DNA of 64,000 nucleotides. Source: an uncultured Faecalibacterium sp. (lineage in GTDB: Bacteria; Bacillota; Clostridia; Oscillospirales; Ruminococcaceae). This document shows positions 15,914 to 24,264 of this stretch, piece after piece; position 1 is the stretch's first letter; the number at the start of each line of letters is the position of its first letter. The stretch lies in NCBI GenBank assembly GCA_900540455.1, contig UQGD01000001.1, positions 62,001-126,000 of the forward strand, read 5' to 3'. The notes beneath the pieces are model-generated. The model worked only from the letters and a program-made list of their open reading frames with translations. It had not been told where the DNA came from and searched no databases. Position numbers and translations under genes: made by a program.

Positions 15914-16789
15914 ATGGACACTCTCTGCCCGCGCCGCCCTTCGGAGGTAGCCTCCCACGCAGCCGAGATCGAGCGTTGTCTGTGGGGCAGCCGGATGCGC
16001 CGGGATGACAGCTTTGCCATGCCGGACGACCACATCCACTCCTGCTACGAGCTGTTCTACCTGGCCCAGGGACACTGCCGCGTTTTTGTGGACGATGCAT
16101 TTTACGCCCTCTCCCCCGGCTGCGGCCTTTTGCTGCCGCCGGGCATCCTGCATCACATGGTCTACGCCTCCGGGCAGGAGAGTCTGCGCTACTCCTTTTA
16201 CTTCTGCGCTCCGCTTTTAGAGGACCTGCGCCAGTGCGGAGCCTCGCATCTGGCCAGCCTGACCGCCGGGCCGGTGCAGCTGGGCGAAGCCACCCGCACC
16301 GAGGTCCAGCGCCTGCTGGAGCTGCTGCTGCAGGAGCAGCAGGGCATCGACGAATACAGCCTGCTGCTGTGCCGCCATACCCTGGACCTGATCCTGGTGC
16401 TGCTGATGCGCCAATGCTGTCCGGTGCCCAGCCGCACCGCACCGCCTGCGCCCCGCCGCTCCGGCGGCTGGCAGGAGGCTATGGTGCAGGACACCATCCA
16501 CTACCTGATGGAGCATTTTGCCGAGCCCATCTCCCTGGACGAGCTGGCGGCACGGGTCCCCGCCAGCCCCACCTATTTTTCCAAGTGCTTCAAAAAAGCC
16601 ACGGGTCTGGGCTACCGGGAGTATCTGATCTATATCCGCATCCGGGAAGCCAAGCGCCTGCTGACCGAGACCGACCTCCCCGTTCACGAGATCGCCCGGC
16701 GGTGCGGCTACACCAGCAGCAACTATTTTGGGGATGTGTTCAGCGCAGTAGTCGGCACCTCTCCCCGGCAATACCGGGCCGGCCACTGA
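15914..16789 (+). CDS. AraC family transcriptional regulator
   Basis: A 291-residue regulator with an N-terminal cupin-like sensing domain (HIHSCYELFYLAQGHCRVFVDD, then LLPPGILHHM) and a C-terminal pair of helix-turn-helix motifs (DELAARVPASPTYFSKCFKKATGLGYREYLIYIRI ... EIARRCGYTSSNYFGDVFSAVVGTSPRQYR). Such proteins mostly regulate sugar uptake and use in response to a small molecule. No target operon is next to it, so its regulon is not visible. AAAGGAG precedes the ATG at 15914; a TATACT box lies at 15874-15879. Its last 50 bases overlap, on the opposite strand, the end of the Na/phosphate symporter gene. Confidence 0.92.
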   Translation: MDTLCPRRPSEVASHAAEIERCLWGSRMRRDDSFAMPDDHIHSCYELFYLAQGHCRVFVDDAFYALSPGCGLLLPPGILHHMVYASGQESLRYSFYFCAPLLEDLRQCGASHLASLTAGPVQLGEATRTEVQRLLELLLQEQQGIDEYSLLLCRHTLDLILVLLMRQCCPVPSRTAPPAPRRSGGWQEAMVQDTIHYLMEHFAEPISLDELAARVPASPTYFSKCFKKATGLGYREYLIYIRIREAKRLLTETDLPVHEIARRCGYTSSNYFGDVFSAVVGTSPRQYRAGH

Positions 16790-17747
16790 GCCGGACCGCG
16801 ATCCGGGCCATCCGCTGGATGTTGGGCATCCACGCTGCGGCACAGCACAGGTTGAAAAGGGTGTGTGCGTTGGCGATCTGACGAGCGATCACGGCACATT
16901 CCGGCCCAAAGGGCGGAATCCGCTGTACCAAAGCCACAAACCAGGGCAGCGCCGCCAGACAGACCGCCGCCCCGGAAAGATTGAAGATCGTGTGGGCTGC
17001 CGCCACCTGCCGTGCTGCACGCCCCCGCCCCAGACTGGCCAGCCATGCGGTGACGGTCGTGCCCAGATTTTCTCCCAGCAGCACCGGCACCGCCCCAGCC
17101 AGCCCCAACAGGCTGGCCGTACTGCCAGGGATGGGCTGCGCTGCCGCCTGCTGCAAGACCGCCACTGTGGCCGAGCTGCTCTGCGCCAGCAGGGTCATAC
17201 CCAGCCCCAGTGCCAGCCCCCAAACCGGGTGCTGGCTGACCTGTATCAGCATCTGCCGGAAAAACGGCGCCTGCGCCATGGGCGCCAGGGTCTTTTCCAT
17301 TAGATGCACGCCTTCAAACAGCATCCCAAAACCAAACAGCGCCCGCCCTGCCCCCTGCGCCGACGGCTGCCGGGCAGCCACTGCCAGGCAAAACCCTGCT
17401 GCCAGGGCTGGACGGCCCAGCCAATCCAGGTCCATCGCCAAAAGCTGCGCTGTAAGGGTCGTACCCACATTGGCGCCAAACAGCACGGGCAGCGCCTGGG
17501 GAAGCTCCAAAACGCCTGCGCTGACAAAACCCACCACCAAAACTACTGCCGCCGAACTGCTTTGCAGCGCCGCCGTTACCAGCACACCGGTCAGCAGACC
17601 TTGCAGCGGGCGCCCCGTCACACAGCGCAGCACCTGCTGCATCCGCTCTCCGGCAGCCTGCTGCAGCCCCCGGGTCAACTGGCACATACCAAACAAAAAC
17701 AGTGCCACTCCCGCCGCCAGACCGGCGGCGCTGTACAGTGCCTGCAT
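16740..17747 (-). CDS. Na/phosphate cotransporter family protein, short form
   Basis: A 335-residue inner-membrane symporter of the NptA/Na-Pi cotransporter II family. Two inverted repeat units are visible, each with a QSSSA motif: TAALQSSSAAVVLVVGF near residue 60 and LAQSSSATVAVLQQA near 200, and paired GANVGTT and GENLGTT motifs. The fuller bacterial forms of about 540 residues carry a C-terminal PhoU-like domain; this protein ends after the membrane part. The ATG at 17747 is preceded by GGGCAGGGAAGAG; an ATG 12 codons upstream (17783) is the alternative. Its 3' end overlaps the convergent AraC gene by 50 bases. Confidence 0.85.
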   Translation of the reverse strand: MQALYSAAGLAAGVALFLFGMCQLTRGLQQAAGERMQQVLRCVTGRPLQGLLTGVLVTAALQSSSAAVVLVVGFVSAGVLELPQALPVLFGANVGTTLTAQLLAMDLDWLGRPALAAGFCLAVAARQPSAQGAGRALFGFGMLFEGVHLMEKTLAPMAQAPFFRQMLIQVSQHPVWGLALGLGMTLLAQSSSATVAVLQQAAAQPIPGSTASLLGLAGAVPVLLGENLGTTVTAWLASLGRGRAARQVAAAHTIFNLSGAAVCLAALPWFVALVQRIPPFGPECAVIARQIANAHTLFNLCCAAAWMPNIQRMARIAVRLSGRPGIAGERCRLLR

Positions 17748-17825
17748 CTCTTCCCTGCCCCCCTGTTGCTTTTGCTTCAGCATAGCGTCCAGCAGGCGCA
17801 AACCAGCCCGAAAAACGCACTCCAA

Positions 17826-17872
17826 CAAAAAGCAGCTCCCTTCTGTGCTCTGCGGCACAAATGGGAGCTGCT
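17826..17872 (-). terminator. Terminator of the alanine symporter gene
   Basis: A 10-bp stem (17831-17840 with 17863-17872) beginning six bases after the stop codon and followed by T residues on the minus strand. Confidence 0.85.
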
Positions 17873-17877
17873 CTTTT

Positions 17878-19428
17878 TTATTTTTGTTCCTCGGCACGCT
17901 CATCCCACACCGGGGTATCGGTGCCTGCAACTTGGGAGGTAAAGGGAGTGCCGTCCGCCTTTTCAAAATGCCGCCAGGCCCGCAGCACATACCGGAAGCC
18001 CAGATACAGCAGCGGCAGGTTGCAGTACACCATCAGGATATTGGCAAAATCGCTGAGGTTCCACAAAGCGCTCAAGTCCATGCCTGCAATGTTGGTGATG
18101 ACGCCAAAGGATACCACCACCAGGCAGAGCACCCGCACCCCATTGATAAAGGCAGGCTTTGCAGAAATGCGGTTGGCGCACATCTCACTGAAGGACATAA
18201 AGCCCAGCAGACAGGTAAAGGCAAACAAGCCAAAGCAGACGCTGATCAGGGTGGTGACCAGGTCGTACAGCACACCGCTGCCGCCGGTCAGCGCCCCGCA
18301 GGAAGCCAGGAACTTTTCCAGCTGGCCCAGCTGGAACCACGCCTCGGCCTGCTGTCCCCCTGCCATCCATACCCGGCCCATGATGACCACAAAACCGGTC
18401 AGTGTGCAGATAACGATGGTATCCAGAAAGACACCCAGCGCCTGTACACAGCCCTGCTCACAGGGGTGCTCCACCTCAGCGGCAGCCGCAGGCATCGTGA
18501 TCGTGCCCTGGCCTGCCTCGTTGGACATCAAGCCCCGCTTGATGCCCTGGCTGAGCGCCACGCCGAATGCGCCGCCAAACACCGCCTGCGGCCGGAACGC
18601 CTGGCTGAACACCGCCCCAAAGAACCAGGGGATCCGGGTGAAATTGCCCAGGATCAGCGCCACCACCGTGGCCACATAGATCACAGCCATGACCGGCACC
18701 ACCCGGTCGGTGACCTTGGTGATCTTTTTGATGCCGCCAAAGCTGATCAGCGCCGTGGCAAGGAGCAGCACGCCGAAAGCGATCCAGTACAGCGCAGAAT
18801 TGGTGGCGATGGTCTTGCCTGTGACCGTAGAGGCAATGGCTCCCACCGCAGAGATGGTATTGAAGCCCTGTGCCGGGAAGCACAGCAGCGCATAGACGAT
18901 GTACAGCAAACTCAGCGCTACGCCTGCCCAAGCCGCATCGCCCAGCAGCTTGCGGCCATAAAACGGCATACCGCCCACATAGCCATCCTCCCGCTTTTCC
19001 TTAAAGATCTGGCTGAGGGTAGACTCTACAAAAGAGGTAGCCATGCCAAAGAAAGCCGAGATCCACATCCAGAACAGTGCTCCCGGCCCGCCGATGGAGA
19101 TCGCACCGGTAACACCCAGGATATTGCCCGGCCCTACCCGCATAGCGGTGGACAGCAGAAAGGCCGTCAGCGAGGAAACGCCGTTTTTGGGGCTGCCGCG
19201 CCGCAGCAATGCCCGCAGCCCATACCCAAAACGCCGCACCTGCACAAACCGCAGTTTGAAGGTAAAAAACACGCCCGTACCCACCAGCAGGATGATGGCC
19301 AGGCTGAAATTGCCCAGCACCGGGATCGCCGCATACCAGTCCAGATTGCAGGGAAAGCTCCAGAACCAATCCGACACCAGCTGGATCTTGGCGCAGATCA
19401 CATTGACCATGTCAAACAGCGCCTGCAT
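17878..19428 (-). CDS. Sodium:alanine (AGCS family) symporter
   Basis: A 516-residue membrane transporter that takes up alanine or glycine with Na+. The family signature GPGNILGVTGAISIGGPGALFWMW lies in the first third, and the regions VGGMPFYG, GIKRGLMSNEAGQGT and VWDERAEEQK (tail) fit. About ten hydrophobic segments. The start was placed at 19428 because AAGGAGG is seven bases before this ATG; the ATG two codons upstream would overlap the spacer. It has its own promoter, a leader with an inverted repeat (19442-19500) and its own terminator. Confidence 0.95.
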   Translation of the reverse strand: MQALFDMVNVICAKIQLVSDWFWSFPCNLDWYAAIPVLGNFSLAIILLVGTGVFFTFKLRFVQVRRFGYGLRALLRRGSPKNGVSSLTAFLLSTAMRVGPGNILGVTGAISIGGPGALFWMWISAFFGMATSFVESTLSQIFKEKREDGYVGGMPFYGRKLLGDAAWAGVALSLLYIVYALLCFPAQGFNTISAVGAIASTVTGKTIATNSALYWIAFGVLLLATALISFGGIKKITKVTDRVVPVMAVIYVATVVALILGNFTRIPWFFGAVFSQAFRPQAVFGGAFGVALSQGIKRGLMSNEAGQGTITMPAAAAEVEHPCEQGCVQALGVFLDTIVICTLTGFVVIMGRVWMAGGQQAEAWFQLGQLEKFLASCGALTGGSGVLYDLVTTLISVCFGLFAFTCLLGFMSFSEMCANRISAKPAFINGVRVLCLVVVSFGVITNIAGMDLSALWNLSDFANILMVYCNLPLLYLGFRYVLRAWRHFEKADGTPFTSQVAGTDTPVWDERAEEQK

Positions 19429-19441
19429 ACACATTCCTCCT

Positions 19442-19500
19442 TATACGGCAGTCAAGGCCGCCGGTTTCGTACCGTCGGCTGCACACTTTGCAGCCGTATA
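19442..19500 (-). promoter_or_regulatory. Two-state hairpin leader of the alanine symporter gene
   Basis: On the minus strand TATACGGC (19493-19500) pairs perfectly with GCCGTATA (19442-19449), whose 3' end touches the AAGGAGG ribosome binding site. A competing hairpin GGCTGC/GCAGCC (19490-19495 with 19477-19482) shares three bases with it, so the two exclude one another. No known riboswitch class fits. Confidence 0.4.
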
Positions 19501-19508
19501 CCGTGTTT

Positions 19509-19537
19509 ATTTTACAGGATTCCACCATATTTGGCAA
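19509..19537 (-). promoter_or_regulatory. Promoter of the alanine symporter gene
   Basis: TTGCCA (19532-19537), 17 bases, TAAAAT (19509-19514) on the minus strand. Confidence 0.65.
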
Positions 19538-19570
19538 GTAGAACGCCTAACTTTTGTACAGAGACAACAA

Positions 19571-19603
19571 GCCCCCGTCCGGCAGCTCTGCCAGACGGGG
19601 GAA
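19571..19603 (-). terminator. Terminator of the mraY-type gene
   Basis: A stem of about 13 bp with one mismatch (CCCCCGTC and CTGCC arms) 18 bases after the stop codon; the T tract after it is interrupted (CTTGTTGTCT). Confidence 0.6.
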
Positions 19604-19621
19604 AAGATCTGTATTTTCGGC

Positions 19622-20575
19622 TCAGCCGTTGACCAGCAGCAGCAAAACCGACGAAGCAACGCACTGCAGGATGACCCAGCGGGCCACTACCTGCTCATCG
19701 CTCCAGCCTAAGCGCTTGCGGGCATGGTCATGCAGCGGCGTCAGGGTATTTTTCAGCACCCAAATATGCAGGAAACGCTTGAGGCTGATCTTGATGATGC
19801 CCAGGCTGCCGTCCACGATGAACACTGCACCTGCCAGCAAAAAGGCAAAGGGATGACCGCTCTTCAGGGCCAGCAGCGCCAGGAAAAAGCCCATGGCCCG
19901 GCTGCCGGCATCGCCCATCAGCAGAGAGGAGGGCTTTGCGTTGGCCCACAGATACGCCAGCAGCGCACCAATGAACACCGCACCCACCGTGGTGTACGCA
20001 CCCAGCTGGGACTGATATGCCATCAGGAACGTGCCAATGGACACAATGCCCACACTGGCGGACAGCCCGTCCACACCATCGGTACAGTTGACCACATTGA
20101 TGCTGGCCCAGATCAGGATCACGATCAGCAGCAGATACACCGGGTAGGGCAGCGTAAACTCCCAGCCCAGCAGCTGTACGCCGCAGCCGTTGAAATTCAG
20201 GTAGGTCACACCTGCCACCACCGCAATGGCCAGGTCGATCAGACCTTTTTTGTACTCGTTCCAAGCTTTTTCCGCTGCATCATCCAGATAACCGGACAGC
20301 ATAGAAGCCACCAAAAGCACCGTGTAGATCAAATACTCGGTGCGGAACGGTACAAACGCAAGGCTGACCAGCGCAATGCACAGCACAAAGATCAAGCCGG
20401 AGCCACGGGCTTTGCCCTTGGACAGCTCTCCGTCCACTGCAAACGCACGGCCATGGTCCTGGGGAAGTTTATCACGGAACAGCGAGTCCATCAGTGCGGT
20501 CAGTACAAATGCCAGCAGCAACGCCACTGCATCTACACCCCGCTGCCCAATGGCAGATGTCAGCATCGAAATCAT
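19622..20575 (-). CDS. mraY: MraY-type phospho-MurNAc-pentapeptide transferase
   Basis: A 317-residue polytopic membrane enzyme that transfers a phospho-sugar to a polyprenyl phosphate carrier (lipid I synthesis in MraY). Catalytic landmarks are intact: the aspartate pair in SGYLDDAAEKAW, NVVNCTDGVDGL, LMGDAGSRAMG, and a histidine motif TPLHDHARKR. The short N-terminal helix and the PEP-type loops match MraY better than WecA/TagO. The gene stands alone with its own promoter and terminator instead of inside a division-cell-wall cluster. AGAGGAT precedes the ATG at 20573-20575. Confidence 0.8.
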   Translation of the reverse strand: MISMLTSAIGQRGVDAVALLLAFVLTALMDSLFRDKLPQDHGRAFAVDGELSKGKARGSGLIFVLCIALVSLAFVPFRTEYLIYTVLLVASMLSGYLDDAAEKAWNEYKKGLIDLAIAVVAGVTYLNFNGCGVQLLGWEFTLPYPVYLLLIVILIWASINVVNCTDGVDGLSASVGIVSIGTFLMAYQSQLGAYTTVGAVFIGALLAYLWANAKPSSLLMGDAGSRAMGFFLALLALKSGHPFAFLLAGAVFIVDGSLGIIKISLKRFLHIWVLKNTLTPLHDHARKRLGWSDEQVVARWVILQCVASSVLLLLVNG

Positions 20576-20618
20576 TTTCAGTATCCTCTTTCTGCTTTGA
20601 AGTTCAATTACACGAAAG

Positions 20619-20647
20619 AGTGTATCACGTCCGGGTGGAAAAATCAA
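20619..20647 (-). promoter_or_regulatory. Promoter of the mraY-type gene
   Basis: TTGATT (20642-20647), 17 bases, TACACT (20619-20624) on the minus strand, 44 bases before the start codon; the -35 box lies just after the ribU stop codon. Confidence 0.6.
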
Positions 20648-20661
20648 CCGGACAAGTCCCC

Positions 20662-21261
20662 TCAGCGGCGGCCATGGAGCAGCGGAGACAGCGGCTTATA
20701 GATCAGCATACAGATCCCGGCATCCAGCAGACCTTTGACGATGGTAAACGGCATATTAAAGATGACCAGACACTCCATCAGCGTATCGGCTGTGGGCAGG
20801 ATGGCCCGGTACATCCCCAGGATGGTCTCCATCGGCATATGGTAGAACTCCACATAGGCCGGGTAGGTGATCCAATAGTTTACCGGCACGCTGACCAGCC
20901 CCATGACCACAGCACCCGCCAGCGCCCCCAGCAGGGCGGTGGTGCGGTTTTTGCGGCGCCGATACAAAAAACCGGCGGAGGCTGCAAAGACCGCCCCCAG
21001 CAAAAAGTTGCACAGCTCGCCTACACAGGCGGTAGACGTGCCCTTTATGACGATGTGCAGCAGGTTTTTCATAAAGCTGATCACCACGCCGTATACCGGC
21101 CCCAGGGCATACGCCCCCAGCAGGGCGGGCAGGTCCGAAAAATCCATTTTGACAAAGCTGGGGATCAGCATCGGCAGCGGAAACTCGATAAATTGCAGGA
21201 TGAACGCCACGGCACTGAGCATGGCGGCGACTGTGAGACTGCGGGTCGTTGTGTTTTTCAT
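20662..21261 (-). CDS. ribU: Riboflavin ECF transporter S component RibU
   Basis: A 199-residue membrane protein with six hydrophobic segments that binds riboflavin for uptake by the shared ECF energy-coupling module. The family segments are present: LSAVAFILQFIEFPLPMLIPSFVKMDFSDLPALLGAYALGP at the N-terminus, then the GTSTACVGELCNFLLG loop and the conserved VPVNYWITYPAY. The upstream FMN riboswitch gives independent support for the riboflavin assignment. The ATG at 21259-21261 is preceded by AAAGGAAGGAATACCCC. The ATPase and T components are not in the window. Confidence 0.93.
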   Translation of the reverse strand: MKNTTTRSLTVAAMLSAVAFILQFIEFPLPMLIPSFVKMDFSDLPALLGAYALGPVYGVVISFMKNLLHIVIKGTSTACVGELCNFLLGAVFAASAGFLYRRRKNRTTALLGALAGAVVMGLVSVPVNYWITYPAYVEFYHMPMETILGMYRAILPTADTLMECLVIFNMPFTIVKGLLDAGICMLIYKPLSPLLHGRR

Positions 21262-21353
21262 GGGGTATTCCTTCCTTTTTTACAAGTTCCCCAGGAGGCT
21301 CCCCCTGGGGGGAAAAGCCCTTTTCCATCTTGATGGGTCCCGGACGGACAAAC

Positions 21354-21403
21354 CAAAAATGCGCCCTGCTGCATGGTTTTAACAAAACACTGCAACAGGG
21401 CGC
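21354..21403 (-). terminator. Riboswitch-controlled terminator before ribU
   Basis: A 13-bp stem (21361-21373 with 21391-21403) followed on the minus strand by ATTTTTGG, between the FMN aptamer and ribU: the expression platform. Confidence 0.8.
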
Positions 21404-21429
21404 ACAGACACACGATCTGCCTGCCGTTT

Positions 21430-21540
21430 CTTACATCCGGACTATACCGTTGGCCCCGGAGTCTCACCGGGTCAGCACGCTGCGGTGCAGCGTGGTCGCG
21501 GGCTATACCGCCAGTGGGGAGTTACACCCCGCCCTGAAAC
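21430..21540 (-). promoter_or_regulatory. FMN riboswitch (RFN element)
   Basis: The minus strand carries the conserved FMN aptamer segments in order: AGGGCGGGGUGUAACUCCCC, ACUGGCGGUAUAG, CCCGCGACC, a variable GC-rich hairpin, CUGACCCGGUGAGACUCC, GGGGCCAACGGUAUAGUCCGGAUG. Together with the terminator at 21354-21403 it should stop transcription of ribU when FMN is plentiful. Confidence 0.95.
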
Positions 21541-21556
21541 GAACTTTCCGCGCAAA

Positions 21557-21585
21557 AGTATACCGCACCCCGGCTGCACTGTCAA
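21557..21585 (-). promoter_or_regulatory. Promoter of the FMN riboswitch-ribU transcript
   Basis: TTGACA (21580-21585), 17 bases, TATACT (21557-21562) on the minus strand, close to consensus. Confidence 0.8.
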
Positions 21586-21594
21586 GCCCTCTGC

Positions 21595-21623
21595 TTGCCC
21601 GCCAGAGCGATTTATGGTATAGT
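21595..21623 (+). promoter_or_regulatory. Promoter of the mscS-type gene
   Basis: TTGCCC (21595-21600), 17 bases, TATAGT (21618-21623). Its -35 box starts ten bases from the -35 box of the divergent ribU promoter. Confidence 0.65.
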
Positions 21624-21659
21624 ATTAGGGATTTTGTCAGAATTTACGGAGGTAGGTCC

Positions 21660-22745
21660 ATGCTTTTTTCGATCCGGAATCTTATCTTTGACCTTGGCCC
21701 GCTGGTGCTGGAGGGCTGGGCTGCGTTTGCTGCCCGCTGCCTGTGTGCAATGCTGCTGATCGGCGGCGGATGGGGGCTGCGGCGGCTCCTGCGGCTCCGG
21801 ATCCTGCCCCGGCTTGCAGATTGCAGCCGTCGGTTTGCGGTGGCGCCCATCCTGCTGCGGAGCTTTGCCCTTCCGCTGGAGCGCATCGCCTTGTTCAGCG
21901 GCCTTTACCTGGGCCTGGTCAGCCTGCCCTGGGCAGTGGCCGGCATCCCCAAGGCGCTGCTGACCTTTTATCAGATCGCAGTCACCTTTTTTATTGCAGA
22001 AGGTTTTTACAATGCGCCGGAGCTGGCCGAGCTGCTGCTGGCCTCCTCTGCGGAGGAGATCCGCAGCAATAAGACGCTGGTCACTGTGCTCAGCAAGGGC
22101 TACCGCATCCTGGTGGTCGTGCTGGCCGGCGCCACCATTGCCCAGGAAAGCGGCCTGCCCTTGGGCAGCATCGTAGCCGGTGCCGGACTGCTGGGCCTGA
22201 CCATCTCGCTGGCGGCGCAGGATACAGCCAGCAACCTGTTCAGCGGGCTGGTGATCCTGCTGGACCGCCCCTTTGCCCTGGGCGACTGGATCACTGTGGG
22301 GGATGTGGAAGGCGAGGTCGTGGACATCAACTTCCGCTCTACCAAGATCCGCGCCATCGACAACACCCTGTACATCCTGACCAACAGCCATGTGAGCAAT
22401 GCCACCATCAACAACGGCTCTCAGCGCACGATGCGCCTGTACCGTTTTACTTTGGGCGTGACCTACGACACCACCCGCGCACAGCTGGAGCAGCTGATGG
22501 CAGACCTGACCGCTTACCTGAAAGCCAGCGAATACACCTACGAGGACACCGTTTATGTCAAGCTCACCGAGTTTGGCGCTTCCAGCATCAACCTGTCGGT
22601 GTCCGCCTATCTGCGCACGCCGGACAAGATGCGCTTTTTGGAGATGCAGAACGAACTGAATCTGGACCTGCTGGACCTGATGAAGCAGAACGGTGTGGAG
22701 TTTGCCTTCCCCTCCTCCACCGTCTATCTGGCGCAGAACAACTGA
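21660..22745 (+). CDS. MscS family small-conductance mechanosensitive channel
   Basis: A 361-residue channel that opens on hypo-osmotic shock to release solutes. Four to five hydrophobic segments lead into the pore helix GSIVAGAGLLGLTISLAAQDTASNLFSGLVILLDRPF, which carries the glycine/alanine packing pattern of MscS TM3. The beta domain follows with GDWITVGDVEGEVVDINFRSTKIRAIDN and a cytoplasmic alpha/beta domain. GGAGG precedes the ATG at 21660. It is the MscS (not MscK) size class. Confidence 0.93.
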   Translation: MLFSIRNLIFDLGPLVLEGWAAFAARCLCAMLLIGGGWGLRRLLRLRILPRLADCSRRFAVAPILLRSFALPLERIALFSGLYLGLVSLPWAVAGIPKALLTFYQIAVTFFIAEGFYNAPELAELLLASSAEEIRSNKTLVTVLSKGYRILVVVLAGATIAQESGLPLGSIVAGAGLLGLTISLAAQDTASNLFSGLVILLDRPFALGDWITVGDVEGEVVDINFRSTKIRAIDNTLYILTNSHVSNATINNGSQRTMRLYRFTLGVTYDTTRAQLEQLMADLTAYLKASEYTYEDTVYVKLTEFGASSINLSVSAYLRTPDKMRFLEMQNELNLDLLDLMKQNGVEFAFPSSTVYLAQNN

Positions 22746-22748
22746 CCC

Positions 22749-23501
22749 TTACAGCGCCACATCCAGGGCCATCATCAGTGCAAAGCCCAGTACGATGCTG
22801 ATAACCCCGGCGCTCTCATCGGACTGCACTGCCTCCGGGATCATCTCCTGGGCTGTGACGCACACCATACAGCCTGCGGCGGCACTCATCAGCCAGGGCA
22901 GCGCTGCCCCCACCCATCCCGCCAGAGCCAAAGCCGCCACTGCCCCCAGCGGTTCTACCAGGCCGGAGGCCGCCCCGGCCCAGAACGCCCCGGCCCGGCT
23001 TTTTCCTTGCTGGCGCAGGGGCAGGCTGACGGCCGCTCCCTCCGGGATATTCTGCAGCCCGACGCCCAGGCTCAAAGCCAGCGCCCCGCTGACCGCATCC
23101 GGCTGGCCAGTGGCTGCCAGCGCTGCCGCCAAGCCCACCACCATGCCCTCAGGCAGGTTGTGGAGCGTGACTGCCAGCACCATCCGCCGGCCTTGACCCG
23201 GTCCCCCGGCCAGCAGCTGCCCTGCGGTCTGTTCCAGACGCAGCAGTCCTGCCGCACCCAGCACCAGCCCCAGCGCTGACGGGAGAAAAGCGGGCAGACC
23301 CATTTTTTCAGCCCGGTCGATCGCAGGCAGGAGCAGGCTCCACACACTGGCCGCCAGCATGATCCCAGCAGCCATCCCGCAGAGCATCCGCTGCACCTTT
23401 GGCCCGGCAGGGCGGCGCATCAACAGCACGCCTGCCGCCCCCAATGTAGTGCAGACGGCCGGCAGGGCTATGACCCCTGCCACGAACAAAAAACGATCCA
23501 T
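22749..23501 (-). CDS. ZIP family divalent metal transporter
   Basis: A 250-residue membrane protein of the ZIP family, GufA-like subgroup, which moves zinc or related metals into the cytoplasm. Helix motifs HNLPEGMVVGLAAA and NIPEGAAVSLPLR are the conserved metal-binding segments of helices 4 and 5. About eight hydrophobic segments. Its end lies three bases from the end of the convergent mscS gene, with no terminator between them. GGAGGGATGAAAG precedes the ATG, directly after a short GC hairpin (CCTCCCAC/GTGGGAAGG). Confidence 0.9.
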   Translation of the reverse strand: MDRFLFVAGVIALPAVCTTLGAAGVLLMRRPAGPKVQRMLCGMAAGIMLAASVWSLLLPAIDRAEKMGLPAFLPSALGLVLGAAGLLRLEQTAGQLLAGGPGQGRRMVLAVTLHNLPEGMVVGLAAALAATGQPDAVSGALALSLGVGLQNIPEGAAVSLPLRQQGKSRAGAFWAGAASGLVEPLGAVAALALAGWVGAALPWLMSAAAGCMVCVTAQEMIPEAVQSDESAGVISIVLGFALMMALDVAL

Positions 23502-23721
23502 CTTTCATCCCTCCTTCCCACAACATACACAGTGGGAGGCCAAAGGGTGCGGGATGGATCTTTTTTTGTTTCGAAAAAAAGCACAAACGGTCAAAAACGG
23601 GGTGCGTGCTGGTTTTTACGGCGGGACGCTTGCTGCCTGCCGCAACTGCCGCTTCCCTTTCCTGTCTGTTTGGGTTATAATGAGGCCAAAAGACCTCTAC
23701 AGACAGAAAGGATGATACGCT

Positions 23722-24252
23722 ATGGGCAAAAAGCTATTGATCGTTATTGATATGCAGCAGGACTTTACCTACGGAGCGCTGAAAAACCAAGCCGCCATTG
23801 ACATCATCCCCGCTGTGCTGCAAAAAACAGAGCAGTTTGAGGGCGAAGTGATCTTTACAAAGGACACCCACACGGCCAACTATCTCTCCACGCAGGAAGG
23901 CCGCCGCCTGCCGGTGCCCCACTGCATCCAGGGGACCCCCGGCTGGGACCTTGTTGCCCCCTTGGAGCAGTTCTGCCGGAAACACAGCTGCAAAGTATAC
24001 TGCAAGCCCAGTTTTGGCAGCACCGGTCTAGCACACGCCCTGGCCGCTGCCCACTGTGCCGAGCCCTATGAGCAGATCCAGCTGGTGGGGGTCTGCACCG
24101 ACATCTGCGTCATCTCCAACGCACTTTTGCTGAAAGCCGCCCTGCCGGAGGTGCCCATTGCGGTGGATGCCGCCTGCTGCGCCGGTGTTACGCCGGAGAG
24201 CCACCACACTGCCCTGGAGGCCATGCGGGCCTGCCAGATCGATATCCTGTAA
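23722..24252 (+). CDS. Isochorismatase-fold cysteine hydrolase (nicotinamidase-like)
   Basis: A 176-residue enzyme with the D-K-C triad of the family: D10 in VIDMQQDF, K95 in CKPSF and C129 in GVCTDICV. The metal ligands of nicotinamidases can be placed at D48, H50 and H67 (KDTHTANY, VPHCI). This points to nicotinamide-to-nicotinate hydrolysis in NAD salvage, although other small amidases of the fold cannot be excluded. AAAGGAT precedes the ATG; a TATAAT box at 23676-23681 has no good -35 partner. The HD hydrolase gene follows 12 bases later, so the two form an operon. Confidence 0.85.
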   Translation: MGKKLLIVIDMQQDFTYGALKNQAAIDIIPAVLQKTEQFEGEVIFTKDTHTANYLSTQEGRRLPVPHCIQGTPGWDLVAPLEQFCRKHSCKVYCKPSFGSTGLAHALAAAHCAEPYEQIQLVGVCTDICVISNALLLKAALPEVPIAVDAACCAGVTPESHHTALEAMRACQIDIL

Positions 24253-24264
24253 GGGGGCGCTGCT

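Noticed and set aside
19440..19505. Glycine riboswitch before the alanine symporter gene
   Set aside because: Such riboswitches are common before AGCS genes, but the conserved core is not found and the leader is too short.
23555..23585. A/T-rich palindrome around TTTTTTTGTTTCGAAAAAAA as a terminator
   Set aside because: No GC-rich stem and no gene ends here; the region separates two divergent genes.
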